Below are positions 1 to 9,454 of a stretch of DNA of 64,000 nt, piece by piece. The stretch is from assembly GCA_964016885.1 (NCBI GenBank), contig OZ024740.1, forward strand, positions 2,609,836 through 2,673,835. The letters run 5' to 3'. Position numbers and translations under genes: made by a program. Numbering within the stretch: the first letter of the stretch is position 1; each line of letters begins with the position of its first letter. The stretch is from Eledone cirrhosa. Lineage: Eukaryota > Mollusca > Cephalopoda > Octopoda > Eledonidae. The notes beneath the pieces are model-generated. The model saw nothing but the letters and a program-made list of their open reading frames with translations. It was not told the origin of the DNA and did no database searches.

Positions 1-44
1 AGAAAAACAAATGCACAGCAATAAATACACACAACAAGAAACTA

Positions 45-353
45 ATGACTTACATAATTGAACACACAGACATTTCACAACACGACTACATAATACCAGT
101 ACCAATCAAAACGCCAACTAACATAAGACTGCTAAAAATAGCACAGAAACAATACACAAGCATTAAAACGAAATTCCCCAACGCAGTTGGTGATTTCAGA
201 GACCTAGGAGGAACTATCAACAGAAGAGTATATTCGGACATACTCATAGAAGAGCCGACGACCAGCCGAAGGGACGATTCAACGGTCCCTTCACCAGACG
301 ATCAAGTGAAAAGGGATGGAAAAACCATCCCTCCTCTACGAAAAGTACGGTAA
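45..353 (+). pseudogene. Possible C-terminal end of LINE ORF1 (copy 1)
   Basis: A 102-codon open frame ends 36 bp before the first ATG of ORF2, which is where the ORF1 end would be expected. The protein is hydrophilic; its last third is rich in D, R, K and P and ends PPLRKVR. I see no CCHC knuckle and no clear similarity to the ORF1 of the second copy (9455-10737), whose C-terminal end is itself a lysine-rich tail. It could instead be leader sequence open by chance. Assignment rests on position only. Confidence 0.3.
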
Positions 354-388
354 GTGGTCTTTCCCATCTTTTCCACTCTATTTTAAAC

Positions 389-3300
389 ATGACCTCACTC
401 AGAATAGGCAGCATAAATGCGCGTGGCTTGGGGGTCGTCATGGAAGCAGGGTCACCTGCTCAACGACCTCAGGTCACTAAACATAGATGTAGTGGCCATC
501 AGCGATACCAGAATCTCCGAAGCACGGGCCTTCGCACCGATCTTCGGCGGCTACGATGTGTACGCATCTCCCAGCCGTCCTGGATCGGGGGGGGGGGGGG
601 GGGTTGCTGTGCTTTTTCGGAGAGGTTTGGATCTCGCCATACGGGCCATCTTCCTGGACCCAGAGGGTAAGTTGGTGGTGCTGGACGTGACCAGCGGAGA
701 CGGGAAAGCTTTCAGGCTAGTGGCCGTCTATGCCCCGACAGGAGCAGGGTCGCCTGATTTCTTCCGGCGTCTGGAGACCTTTCTTGGAACGTCCTGCTCT
801 TTAGTGTTAGTGGGCGACTGGAACGGGATCTTAGATGCACGCTGGGACTGTGTGGGATTAGCGGATAGGGGTGGAGGGTGCAAGAGCCTCACCAACCTGC
901 TCAGGCGTTTTGAACTGTCTGACAGGTACCGATTGGATTTCCCGAATGTGCCAATGTAGACTTGGACAAATCGCATAGGGTCATCCAGATCATATCTAGA
1001 TAGAGTATTTTGTAGGGAAATAGATAGGTCTAGCATAGGCTGTCCACAATTCAAGATAGTCAGCTACACGGACCACAAATTCGTGATCTGTGTGCTTGAC
1101 TTAGAGAGGCTTCATAGACGAGGACCCGGCTACTGGAAGCTAAACGCGTCCTTACCAGCTCGCAAGGCCTACAGAGACCGGATTAGCGAACTAGTTAAGC
1201 GGGCGTTGACGGGGGCCATCGTCAACAACAAGTGGTGGTTTGCTCTGAAAAGAGCCATTAGAATAGAATCGATTAGGTTTAGTAAGGCTTTAGCAATAGA
1301 GAAAAATAGAGCAGAGGGAGAACTAGTTAGAAAATTAGACGAGGCGCTTAGCAAAGGCATTGCAACTGACGTGCTTGCGGCGAAATTGGCCCTTGACCAA
1401 TTCTTCAATGCAAAGCACGAAGGCTGCGTTGTCAGAGCAAGGGTGCGTGCTCTCAGACACGAGGGGACGAAAGCCGTTCAATGGGCCCGAGTGGTGGAGG
1501 CGCGTCGTGGCAACAAAGCCACGATCCGGTCTTTGGTGGACCACGACGGGCGCATGCTACTCGATCCCGGGCAAATGTGTGAAGCTTTTCAGCGACACTT
1601 CGCTCAGCTGTTCGGGGGCAGCGGTGGGCCGGGTCGAGGGATGGACTTTAGTGTCTACCTCGACGGACTGCCGCGGCTCTCGGCCACTGAGGCGAAGTGT
1701 TGCGAAAAGCCGATAACAGCCGCTGAAGTAAGGGAGGCAATGACTGGCTGCACAAGGGGTAAATCGCCTGGTTTGGATGGTCTGCCCTATGAACTTTACG
1801 TACAGATGCCAGACTTGTTTGGAGGCCTCTAAGCGGACGTCTACTGCAACTGGCAACAGAACGGGAGAATTCCCAGTTTTGTGAGCCGAGGAGCGGTGGC
1901 ACTGCTGAGAAAGGATCCGAACAAGGGGTAACATAGATAATTTCCGGCCCATAACTCTGCTAAACACAGAGTTCAAGATTTTGGCCAAGGTGCTAGCAAA
2001 GAGGTTGGCGCTTGTCGTTGATGGTCTGGTGGGAGAGGCGCAGACATGCGCCATTCCCGACAGATCCATCCACGACAACCTCCACCTCATACGATACATC
2101 GTAGAGAGGGTAGCTAGGAAACCTGGCACGGGTGGGTCCTTGATCAATTTAGATCAGTCGAAAGCTTTCGATAGGGTCGACCATCGTTACCTAGCGGCAG
2201 TCCTGAGGGCGGCTGGCTTTGGGCCCGTCTTCAGAGGCTGGATCGCTGCCAGGCACAGCGACATCTGCTCTGTGGTGAGAGTGAACGGTCACTTGTCGGA
2301 ACCGTTCAACATCATGCGCTCGGTCCGCCAAGGATGTCCCCTCTCGTCCCTCTTGTACGTATTGACTCTCGAGCCATTACTGCACAAACTGGAGACGTTG
2401 AGGGGCGTCCCGCGCGAACTAGGATGTGGAAGATCCGTGTCAGCATATGCGGACGATGTCACCGTAGTGGTGTTGAACGCCAAACACATCGAGGCCATCG
2501 GCACTACACTAAGAGAATACGAAGCGGTGACAGGAGCAATGATCAACCAGGAAAAGTCAGTGGGCCTGCAGCTCGGCACCTGGAGAGGCAGGTCCATGCC
2601 GTCCAACAGCGTCGTCGGACGCTGGACGGACGGACCGGTTAAATTGCTAGGGGTCTGGTTCGGTCCGGACCTCCAGACGGACAAAAACTGGGACGAGGTG
2701 ACGAGCAGGGTGGCTTCTCTCACCCAGAAATGGGCGGAGAGGGAGCTATCCCTGAAAGCTCGAGCGGAGGTGGCTCACGCGTACATCGGGTCTGTCATCT
2801 GCTACCGCCTGACCGTCGTACCTTATCCTAAGCCTCGCCTGACTGCGCTGGAGCGTTTGCTCTTTCGCTTTTTGTGGAAGGGACGCGCTCCGATGGTCAG
2901 GCGGTCCATCTGTTGTCAACATCCGCTACGTGGAGGGCTGGGCATGCCGTGGCTGATAATGCGCAGGCACTCGCTCAGGCTACGACATCTCCACCTCTTC
3001 CTCGACGGTGATCACGTGTGGTCGCCGTTTGCTAGACACGTATTTCCCCGGCTCGTTTCGTTGACGGAGTTGCAGTCCTGGGTCAAGCGAAGACCGAGAG
3101 GGAGCGCCTGGAGACTGGAATGTCTTCAGGCGCTCACAGCCCTCAACCAATCGGGCAATGTGATCGGTGAAAACTCCACCTCGGCGTTCTATAGAGGATT
3201 AGTGGAGGGGAAGAGCGACGACGTACTTGGGGAAACTCTAGGCGTCGACGAAAATCAACTAGCCAATCTCTTCGGAAGAACTTTCGGGCCAGGGCCTATG

Positions 3301-3813
3301 GACAACTTCCAGAAATCTCTGGCCTGGCAGTGCTACCGAGGAGCCTTGCCAGTTCGGGATAAACTCTACAGGCATGGAGGTGCCGTCAGCCGGGCATGTC
3401 CGAGATGCGCGCAGGGCAACGAAACCATCCTGCACGCACTCGTCCAGTGTCCGAAAATTGCTGACTTGTGGGTTTATGACGAACACCTGCTGTCGCGTGT
3501 AGGACGGATCCGGCTATCATCTGAGTCCATCGTGAGGATTGCCCCGCCCTCCTCCTTTAGCCGGGAAGGGCAGGCAGTTTTTATCTGTCTGGTGGCCATG
3601 GCGAAAGAGATAGTATGGTGGACACGTTTGAAAGGGCTGAAGACGAGCACTTACCTCTTCGGTGATGCTCTGATTGACTTTTTCAAATTTCATTTGAAAA
3701 GGAAAATCAGAGTAGAGAGGGAAGTGATCTCTTCCCAGCATTTTGCTGAAAGATGGGTGAGAGAAGCAAGAATGGCCCGAGTGAATGGGCCTACTCTGAG
3801 TATATATCTGTAA
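389..3813 (+). pseudogene. LINE ORF2 (AP endonuclease + reverse transcriptase + CCHC), broken
   Basis: This is the ORF2 polyprotein of an APE-type LINE, which nicks the target and primes reverse transcription there. Endonuclease landmarks: SINARGL (about 404-424), DTRI (about 508), GDWN (about 813-824) and TDHK (about 1068-1079). RT landmarks: a KSPGLDGLPYE block (about 1761-1795), FRPITLLN (about 1943), LDQSKAFDRVDH (2149-2184, domain A), VRQGCPLSSLLY (2323-2358, domain B), YADD (2446-2457, catalytic) and KLLGVWFG (about 2641). A CCHC knuckle, CPRCAQGNETILHALVQC (C-X2-C-X8-H-X4-C), lies at 3397-3450. Breaks: a frameshift at about 430-450 between SINARGL and the rest of the endonuclease, an in-frame TAG at 957-959, an in-frame TAA at 1830-1832, and a frameshift at about 1924-1930. 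Reading resumes sensibly after each. The ATGs at 1083 and in the 1981 segment are internal, not true starts. The stop is at 3811-3813. Confidence 0.9.
587..603 (+). repeat. G17 homopolymer inside the endonuclease domain
   Basis: Seventeen consecutive G lie in the endonuclease part of ORF2, coding a short glycine run before VAVLF. APE endonucleases of this group usually have only two or three glycines here (GGVA type), so the run has probably expanded by slippage. It could also be an assembly or sequencing length error, and a change of one or two bases would add a frameshift. Confidence 0.9.
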
Positions 3814-4063
3814 ATTAAAGGTGGAAAACTGGGAGAGGGCACTTGCCTTGGTGGTCAGGGTCACTGTGGCCTTTTACTGGGCTTTCTCCACAAATGTCCC
3901 TCCGAAGTCTCCCCCTATTGGGGAATTTTTCATTGTTATTTTTTTGTTACATCCTCTGTTTTTGTTTTTTACACGCAGAAATGCCCATTTGTACCGGCCT
4001 GTATTGTCCTGCACTGTCCTTAATGTATACTTTATGTAAACCCTTGTGGTTAATAAAGAAATC
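3814..4063 (+). other. 3' UTR of LINE copy 1
   Basis: This non-coding stretch follows the ORF2 stop. It is closely similar to the segments after ORF2 in copy 2 (11543-11820) and copy 3 (11975-12230), sharing GGTGGAAAACTGGGAGAGGG-type, GGGCTTTCTCCACA and CTTGTGGTTAATAAAG blocks. Conservation across three copies with different 5' ends marks it as the family 3' UTR, presumably the part recognised by the reverse transcriptase. Confidence 0.8.
4052..4057 (+). terminator. AATAAA polyadenylation-type signal, LINE copy 1
   Basis: AATAAA lies 7 bp before the (ATT)n tail, within the conserved GTTAATAAAGAAA block found at the same place in all three copies (also 11810-11815 and 12221-12226). The position fits 3'-end formation of the element RNA. 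Confidence 0.6.
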
Positions 4064-4096
4064 ATTATTATTATTATTATTATTGTTATTGTTATT
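4064..4096. repeat. Shared ATT/TAA microsatellite between two convergent LINEs
   Basis: About 11 ATT triplets, two of them GTT variants, form the 3' tail of LINE copy 1 on the + strand. Read on the other strand as AAT/AAC triplets, they form the 3' end of the R4/Dong-like element. One microsatellite therefore ends both elements. Confidence 0.85.
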
Positions 4097-4170
4097 CCTT
4101 GAATCTCAGTCATTGATGTTGGTTAACTGGAAAGTCCGTTGGATTGAATATCAAGCCACTACCTGCAGCC

Positions 4171-4740
4171 TCAGATATTCAGGACGTATCGGAGGGTTCT
4201 TGCTGTTCCAAGCAAGCATGCCTTTTGAAGCGTTCCAAAAAGCGTGAAGGGGCCGATTTTCTTTAACCATCCCTGGAAACCTTTGGAGATAGTCCCCAGT
4301 GCGCCTATGACAATCGGGATCACTTTGACTTCATGGCAGTTCCAAATCCTTTTCACCTCCCACTTTAGGTCCTGGTATCGGTTAATATTCTCCCTCTCCT
4401 TCTCTTGCACTCTCGTGTCGAATGGGCAGGCCACATCCACAATCAGGCACGATCTTTTTTCTTTGTCCACAACCACCAGGTCAGGTCTATTGTGTTCCAG
4501 TTTCTTGTCCGTCTGTATCCTAAAATCCCACAGCACCTTCACCTGATCGTTTTCTATCACCGCCTCTGGCTTATGCTCATACCACTTCTCAGAATGTGGT
4601 AAATTGTTTACTTTGCATAGGTGCCAGTGGATCACCCTGCCCATCACATCATGTCTCCAGCCCTTATAGTTAGTCTGGGCTAGGTGTTTACACTCGGATA
4701 CAATGTGAGCTACAGTCTCCTCTCTCCACAGATCCTGCAC
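4171..4740 (-). pseudogene. C-terminal CCHC and restriction-like endonuclease of the R4/Dong-like LINE
   Basis: This 189-codon segment has no ATG; it opens on GTG and is simply the 3' part of the ORF. ETVAHIVSECKHL (residues 8-20) is the His-Cys half of the knuckle. RPDLVVVD (85-92), followed by CLIVDVACPFD (98-108), is the RPD...D core of the PD-(D/E)XK-type endonuclease that RLE LINEs use for target nicking, at about 4488-4417. A GALGTISKGF block follows (146-155). The stop at 4173-4171 is followed by about 75 bp of 3' UTR and the AAT tail. Active-site residues look present here even though the ORF upstream is broken. Confidence 0.82.
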
Positions 4741-4952
4741 AGTGGGCTAGCCTCCTCCTTGTAAATATGGTGTTTCAACCACTTCGTTTTGAGAGCTTGC
4801 TCCTGCGCAGCCATTAACATTCCTTCTGTAGCCTTTTTAAGGTCTCCTCTTTTCAGCCAGTTCCATGTCTGTGGATCTCTAAATTCAGTTTTCTCAAAGA
4901 AGGTACTATGAAGGGATTTTTCCTGAAGGCTGCTCTTCCTCCTTGATGTTAT
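4741..4952 (-). pseudogene. Linker of the R4/Dong-like ORF in shifted frames
   Basis: Between the RT and endonuclease segments, the minus strand still reads as protein in pieces. A stretch around 4890-4790 reads WNWLKRGDLKKATEGM and then AAQEQALKTKWLKHHIYKEE, leading into LCRICGE, the first half of the CCHC knuckle. The second half (ETVAHIVSEC) is in a different frame, so a frameshift lies near 4715. This shows one continuous decayed ORF rather than separate genes. Confidence 0.6.
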
Positions 4953-6551
4953 TTACTCCTTGGACATCCCCTGGCCTATTGTCCCCTCCTTCAGTTCAGT
5001 TCTGAGCATTGGCTCCTTACTATCAGTCACGTATTTGTGTAGGTTGTTTTTCTCCATCTGAACACAGTCCTCTATGCTGATAAGGCCTCTTCCACCCTCA
5101 TACCTCCTTAAATAGAATCTATCGACATCACTCCTCTTGTGGAACATGTAGATAGTCAATAGCTTCCTAGTCTTCCTATCCATTTCTTTCTGTTCAGCAA
5201 CATTCCATCTCAGAATTCCCGCACTGTACCTAATAATAGACACAGCTCGGGAATTTACTGCACTTATGGCATTCCTACTGTTCAGATGTGACTTTAATAT
5301 GCTCCTTACTCTCCGAATGTATTCAGTTCTTATCAATTCCTTCATTTTTTTGTTCTTGATGTCATCAGCCTCCAGAACGCCCAAATACTTGTATCTTTCT
5401 TCAGAGTCAATTTCCTTTATCATCTCACCCGTTGGTACCTGCATTCCGTTACTTCTGCTCAACTTACCCCTCTTCATCACAATGACTCCGCACTTACTAA
5501 TACCAAATTGCATACATATATCATTGCTGAAAATACGGACAGTGTCAACAAGCACATCCAACTCCTTCTCACTCTTCCCGAAGAGCTTAAGATCGTCCAT
5601 GAAGAGGAGGTGATTGATGGTAAGCCCTCCCTTTCCCAACCTGTATCCTGCTCTCACTTTTCGCAGTACACTGGTCAGGGGAATCAGGGCAAGGACAAAC
5701 AACAGAGGGGACAGACTCTCTCCCTGGAAGATACCTCTCTTGATCTTCACGCTTCCCAAGGATTCTCCAGTTGATGTTAACTCTGTTTCCCAGGACTTCA
5801 TACTTTTGCCCAACAACTGTCTGATGTTATCTGCCACCTTGAAGATCTCCAGGCTTTTGGTGATCCAAGAATGAGGCACCATGTCAAATGCCTTTTTGTA
5901 GTCTATCCATCCCATGGCAAGACCAGTGTGTCTCCTCTTGCAATTCCTCATTGCCATCTGATCAATAAGTAACTGGTCCTTTGTACCACGTGACTTCTTT
6001 CGGCATCCTTTCTGTTCGTCCGGTAACAAGTTGTTTGTGTGGAGGTGATGGTAGATTTTCTCAGACACAATGCTTGTCAACAGTTTCCACATTACGGACA
6101 GGCATGTGGTAGGTTTATAGTTGGTAACATCATTACCCTTGATTTGGTCTTTCATTATCAGAACTGTGGTACCTTTTGTCAACCACTCTGGTACCTCACC
6201 TGACATCAAGCAGTCATTGAACATGGTTGTCAGTTTCGGGTGGAGGGATGTTATATTTTTAATCCAATACCCCTGCACACCATCTGGGCCTGGTGATTTC
6301 CAGTTGGTTAGTTTTTTGGCCTGCCCCTTAAGAGTTTCAACTGTGATACTCAAATCAGTTTGTTGGTGTGCCTGTTCACTAATCTCCTTCTGTACTGTCT
6401 CAATCCACACTGCCTGGTCATTATGTTTAACACCCTGCTCCCACATTCCTCTCCAGAATGTTTTAGTTTGTTCCGCCTCAGGGATCAAGTCGTTGCCTCT
6501 TTCTTTCCCTTCAAGCTGTCCAAACAGCATCTTCTGGTTGTTGTCGAACAT
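4953..6551 (-). pseudogene. Reverse transcriptase segment of the R4/Dong-like LINE
   Basis: A 532-codon segment. RT landmarks: NWKSPGPDG (residues 83-91), an NYKPTTCLSVMWKL block (about 144-157), WIDYKKAFDMVPHSW (215-229, domain A aspartate 217), GIFQGESLSPLLF (273-285, domain B), LLFMDD (315-320, catalytic, with M where many LINEs have A) and YKYLGVLE (about 388). A post-RT stretch GGRGLISIEDCV (about 486-497) is typical of this group. The ATG at 6551 is internal, because the same frame continues upstream through two nonsense codons. The segment ends at a TAA (4955-4953), after which related coding sequence continues toward the endonuclease in shifted frames. Confidence 0.88.
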
Positions 6552-6764
6552 GCGGTTCTGTCTATACTGGCTGACTCTGTTCTCGTATTGCCTGATTTTT
6601 GCACTCTTTGCTACAATGCGTTGCTTCAGTTCCTCTATGATAATATTTAGCTTTTTCCTCCTAGTTTTGTACTTTATTTCCAGTCTATTTTTAGTGTCTA
6701 TGTTTTTTAGTGTCCCATTCAGTAGGGACTCAAGCTTTCAAATGTCATTTCTCATTTCCCTGAT

Positions 6765-7412
6765 TTAACCACTCAGTCGTTTCTTCCACCAAGGCTCTGC
6801 TCTTTCTTGTCTGTTGTTTCCTCTCGCTTTTATACCAAGTAGTTTCCTCACCGTATTTGCTGTTGCTTTGAGGATATTGTTGCACTGGTGAAGGCTCCTC
6901 GCCTCAAGGTATGGGATGACTTTGTTTACCTTAGCTGTTGTTTCTTTTAACTTTTTCCTGTCTACAAATCTTAGGTTCATAGGTCTCCCACTATCATTGT
7001 TCAATTCATCTACCACTAAGTTTAGGATATCAACCAAATCTCGTCCTAGCCCATCAGCATTCATCTCCTCAGTGGCCGTATCTCTGTTCCAGGTATTATT
7101 TATCTCAGCATTCAGATCATTGTCTGCTTCGGGTGGTTCCTCCGTTCTCTCGACCTCTTCACCTTCATTTCCCACTGGCTCGTTTGCCTGGCATACTCCA
7201 CTCTCTATCTCCAACTTAATCTCTCTGCTCAGTTCCTCCAGTTCCAACTCCCTTATCCACCCATTACTTCTTATTACCCGAGCCTGCCAGGCCAATTTTT
7301 GTTCGTCTAATTTAAATAGACCAATCTCGTTCCAGATGTTATGCATCCGTTTCCTATAGCCTTTCTCTTTGGGGTTACTCTTCAGGTAACATTGCATAAC
7401 AGTTCTATTCAA
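6765..7412 (-). pseudogene. N-terminal segment of the R4/Dong-like LINE ORF
   Basis: About 215 codons, opening with SNPKEKGYRKRMHNIW (residues about 12-27), then a KLAWQARVI...NGWIRELELEEL block, an acidic linker (EGEEVERTEEPPEADND) and a PWWKKRLSG block just before the stop. I take these as the pre-RT region of RLE-type LINEs. The segment has no ATG at 7412 (the first codon is TTG) and an in-frame TAA lies directly upstream at 7415-7413. A plausible continuation (KKKKKERDQNQLDEI) sits in another frame, so a frameshift near 7412 is likely. The TAA at 6767-6765 and a TGA at 6740-6738 interrupt the same frame, which then runs on into the RT segment. Confidence 0.7.
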
Positions 7413-7500
7413 TTATTTCGTCCAGTTGGTTCTGGTCCCTTTCCTTCTTCTTCTTCATCCGACACCAGCAGTATTTGGTTGACAGCCAGGTCCCTGCTGC

Positions 7501-8000
7501 TGAGCCAGGGAACAGCTGTTGGGTGAGAGTCTGTCACATGACATTCCAGTCTCCACTTCACCGTTATTCGAACTGTTTAGGTTCGATATTTAAACACTCT
7601 TATCGAGGATTGGCGAATGTATGGTTACATAACCACCGGTGAATTCATCCTCTCCGGTGGTTCCGTCACTCTACGTGATTTTTGTGTGGCATTATCACGC
7701 TGTAGACGAACATAAATAAACAAACAAACAAACAGCCCCCCCCCCCCAAAAAAAAATGAATAAGCATAAGTTTCATTGTAATGTAGTGTTTGAATGTCTG
7801 ACTTAGTTTTTCCCTTCCCTTATCTGTCTGTCTGTTTGTTTTTCTCTTCATTCTTATTTTCTTTACGTTTTTCGTTGTTGCTGTGCTGCTTTGATTTTGA
7901 TTTTTGTTTTTTTGATTTTGACCGGGTCATCAATTCAGTCTATTTATATATTTTGATGCCTTCCTCTTTTAGTGGGGGTTCTACGATGTAGCAGGGGGTA
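7501..8000. other. Gene-free AT-rich low-complexity stretch
   Basis: No gene is supported. It holds C-rich and A-rich homopolymers (C11 at 7737-7747 next to an A run), CAAA/AAAC repeats before them, and T-rich TTTG/TCTG runs (about 7800-7920). The left part may include the unrecognised 5' end of the minus-strand LINE. Confidence 0.6.
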
Positions 8001-8520
8001 GCGGGAGAGAATAGCGGCGGTAGTGATAATGAGGCAGTGGTGGTGGTGGTGGTGGCGGTGCTGTGCTAGCAGCAACTAGCAGGAGGCAGTGGGAGAGAAT
8101 AGCGGCAGTAGCGATAAATCATTATTAGGCAGTGGTGGTGGTGATGTGGTCGTATTACTGTAGTGATGGTGTTGAAGTTGCAGTAGAAATAGCGGTTGAG
8201 TCGACTTAACCAGAGTTTTCATTGTGGTAGTGGTGGTGGTGTTGGTGGTGAAATTGTCTTTAGTTATTTAGTCATTTTGTCATTTTCCTCCTTTTCGACT
8301 CTAACATTCCTGATCCAAAATTAAATATTAATCTTGTTTATTAATATTGTCTAGTGATACCGCCATCTTCCCCTTTCGTAAGTTAACAGAAGGTAATGGG
8401 GGGATAGCGGTGGTAGCAATGAAGGAGTGGTGGCGGCGGTGATGGGATAGTGGTAGTAATGATGGATGGGCGGCGGCGGCGGTGACTGTAGTGATGGCGT
8501 TGTCGTTACTGAGTTTTGTT
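8001..8520. repeat. TGG/GGT-rich low-complexity region with a degenerate direct repeat
   Basis: Runs of TGG/GGT/GGC triplets occur at about 8036-8058, 8130-8150, 8226-8250, 8429-8445 and 8466-8483. A block beginning GGGAGAGAATAGCGGC at about 8001 recurs at about 8090, each followed by AGGCAGTGGTGGTGG, which is a degenerate tandem duplication of roughly 89 bp. There is no coding potential beyond repeat translation. Confidence 0.7.
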
Positions 8521-8671
8521 GAATGAACTGTATTTTTGTTTGATCGGTGAATCTATGGGGTTAGTCGCGTATATGTGTTGAAATATATTTCCTTAATATT
8601 GGAATTAAACATTTTGTTAAAACTTGAGACAATAATAATAGTAATTACTATTATTATGCTGCGATTGGCGG

Positions 8672-8810
8672 TGGTGGTGGTGAAATTGCCGTTATCTGGC
8701 TGATGTGTTTAGTATACACAGAGGGGTGATAGGGTAGGTGGTGTATCTAGTTTCTGGTGTTGGTGAAATTGCTGTTATTTGGCTGTTCTATATAGTGTAG
8801 ACAGAGGGGG
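8672..8810. repeat. Degenerate direct repeat, about 83 bp apart
   Basis: GTGAAATTGCCGTTAT at about 8680 recurs as GTGAAATTGCTGTTAT at about 8763. Both are followed by a GGCTG motif, a TAGTATACACAGAGG or TAGTGTAGACAGAGG block, and G-rich sequence. This is an old tandem duplication with no sign of a gene. Confidence 0.65.
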
Positions 8811-9048
8811 TTTTCTTCCATTTATAACCATTTTCTTTTTTGAATATAAAATGTGTAATACAAAATTGAATATTTGAGCGATATAACAATATATTATGGA
8901 TCCGAATTTTTTTTTGAACTCAAGCCGGATGTTTTATGTATCATTTGTACTAAGAATTGTTATTTCACAATTGATTTATATATGTTAAAAATCAAAACTT
9001 ACGGGAGCGATTTCACGACCTTCTATCCACCATGTGCGTCTTCTTCCC

Positions 9049-9051
<3 letters not shown>
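8811..9051. other. Unannotated spacer
   Basis: AT-rich sequence between the small duplications and the ATT microsatellite. A frame starting at 8874 is open only because it reads into the ATT repeat as isoleucines. I see nothing functional. Confidence 0.5.

Positions 9052-9113
<62 letters not shown>
9052..9113. repeat. (ATT)n microsatellite, about 20 triplets, uninterrupted
   Basis: A perfect TTA/ATT run of about 62 bp. It lies immediately upstream of the probable 5' end of LINE copy 2, and the family also carries ATT tails, so it may be the insertion target or the tail of an older element. Confidence 0.95.
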
Positions 9114-9454
9114 GGCGACCTACGTAGGAAATCGTATTATCGTGAGCTCCGCAAAGGTTTGTTGTTTTCAGTTGTTTAAATTGCCATTTATGGAAAATTT
9201 TTGTTGTTAACTGTTTATAAGTGCACATACATTGCTTTCTGAAAAGGACACTAAAAAAGATTGGGGTCTTGAGCCCAAAATTTAAACTTTTATAATTATC
9301 AAACAAAAGATTTCTTTGAAAAAATCATGGACGACTCACAGCTACACCAAGCAGCTGATTACTACGTTTGCCAACACTAAAAATATAAGCAGAAGCAATA
9401 ATTTAAATTTGTCTCATGCAGACATTCATTTCCCGCCATTACCAATGACTGCAG
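9114..9454 (+). other. Probable 5' leader of LINE copy 2
   Basis: This stretch lies between the microsatellite and the ORF1 frame. A short frame (9316-9522) contains SHADIHFPPLPMTAGVEG and then a proline run that overlaps the ORF1 frame. It may be an upstream start region displaced by a frameshift, or chance. No promoter motif is convincing. Confidence 0.4.

Larger units (their letters stand above)
45..4096 (+). mobile_element. Tx1/L1-like non-LTR retrotransposon, copy 1 (near full length, inactive)
   Basis: The order is a short open frame (45-353), a long ORF2 (389-3813) with AP endonuclease, reverse transcriptase and CCHC knuckle, a 3' UTR with an AATAAA signal (4052-4057), and a terminal (ATT)n tail (4064-4096). 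This is the layout of an APE-type LINE. The C-terminal sequence after the RT (an FLWKG block followed by a GGLGMP block) and the C-terminal CCHC resemble the L1/Tx1 group. The last 0.8 kb of coding sequence and the 3' UTR are closely similar to 10738-11840 and 11841-12245, so at least three copies of the family lie within 12 kb. The 5' end is not determined, because the element may start before the window. Four inactivating changes in ORF2 show it is dead. Confidence 0.85.
4064..7500 (-). mobile_element. R4/Dong-like (R2-superfamily) LINE with restriction-like endonuclease, broken
   Basis: On the minus strand, one degraded ORF runs from about 7500 down to 4171. It has an N-terminal region, a central reverse transcriptase and a C-terminal CCHC plus RPD...D restriction-like endonuclease, then a short 3' UTR (4170-4097) ending in AAT repeats. 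A single ORF with a C-terminal RLE defines the R2/R4/NeSL-type LINEs; FMDD at the RT active site and a TAA-type tail suggest the R4/Dong branch, but only a tree would settle this. The 5' end is uncertain. It has several stops and frameshifts and is inactive. Confidence 0.8.

Noticed and set aside
728..1054. Minus-strand ORFs over LINE copy 1
   Set aside because: They are shadows of the recognisable ORF2 on the + strand and have no motif of their own.
6121..6768. Plus-strand 215-codon hydrophobic ORF as a membrane protein
   Set aside because: It is antisense to the RT segment of the minus-strand LINE, whose motifs are clear.
8874..9179. 101-codon ORF with a polyisoleucine stretch
   Set aside because: Its openness comes from reading through the ATT microsatellite.
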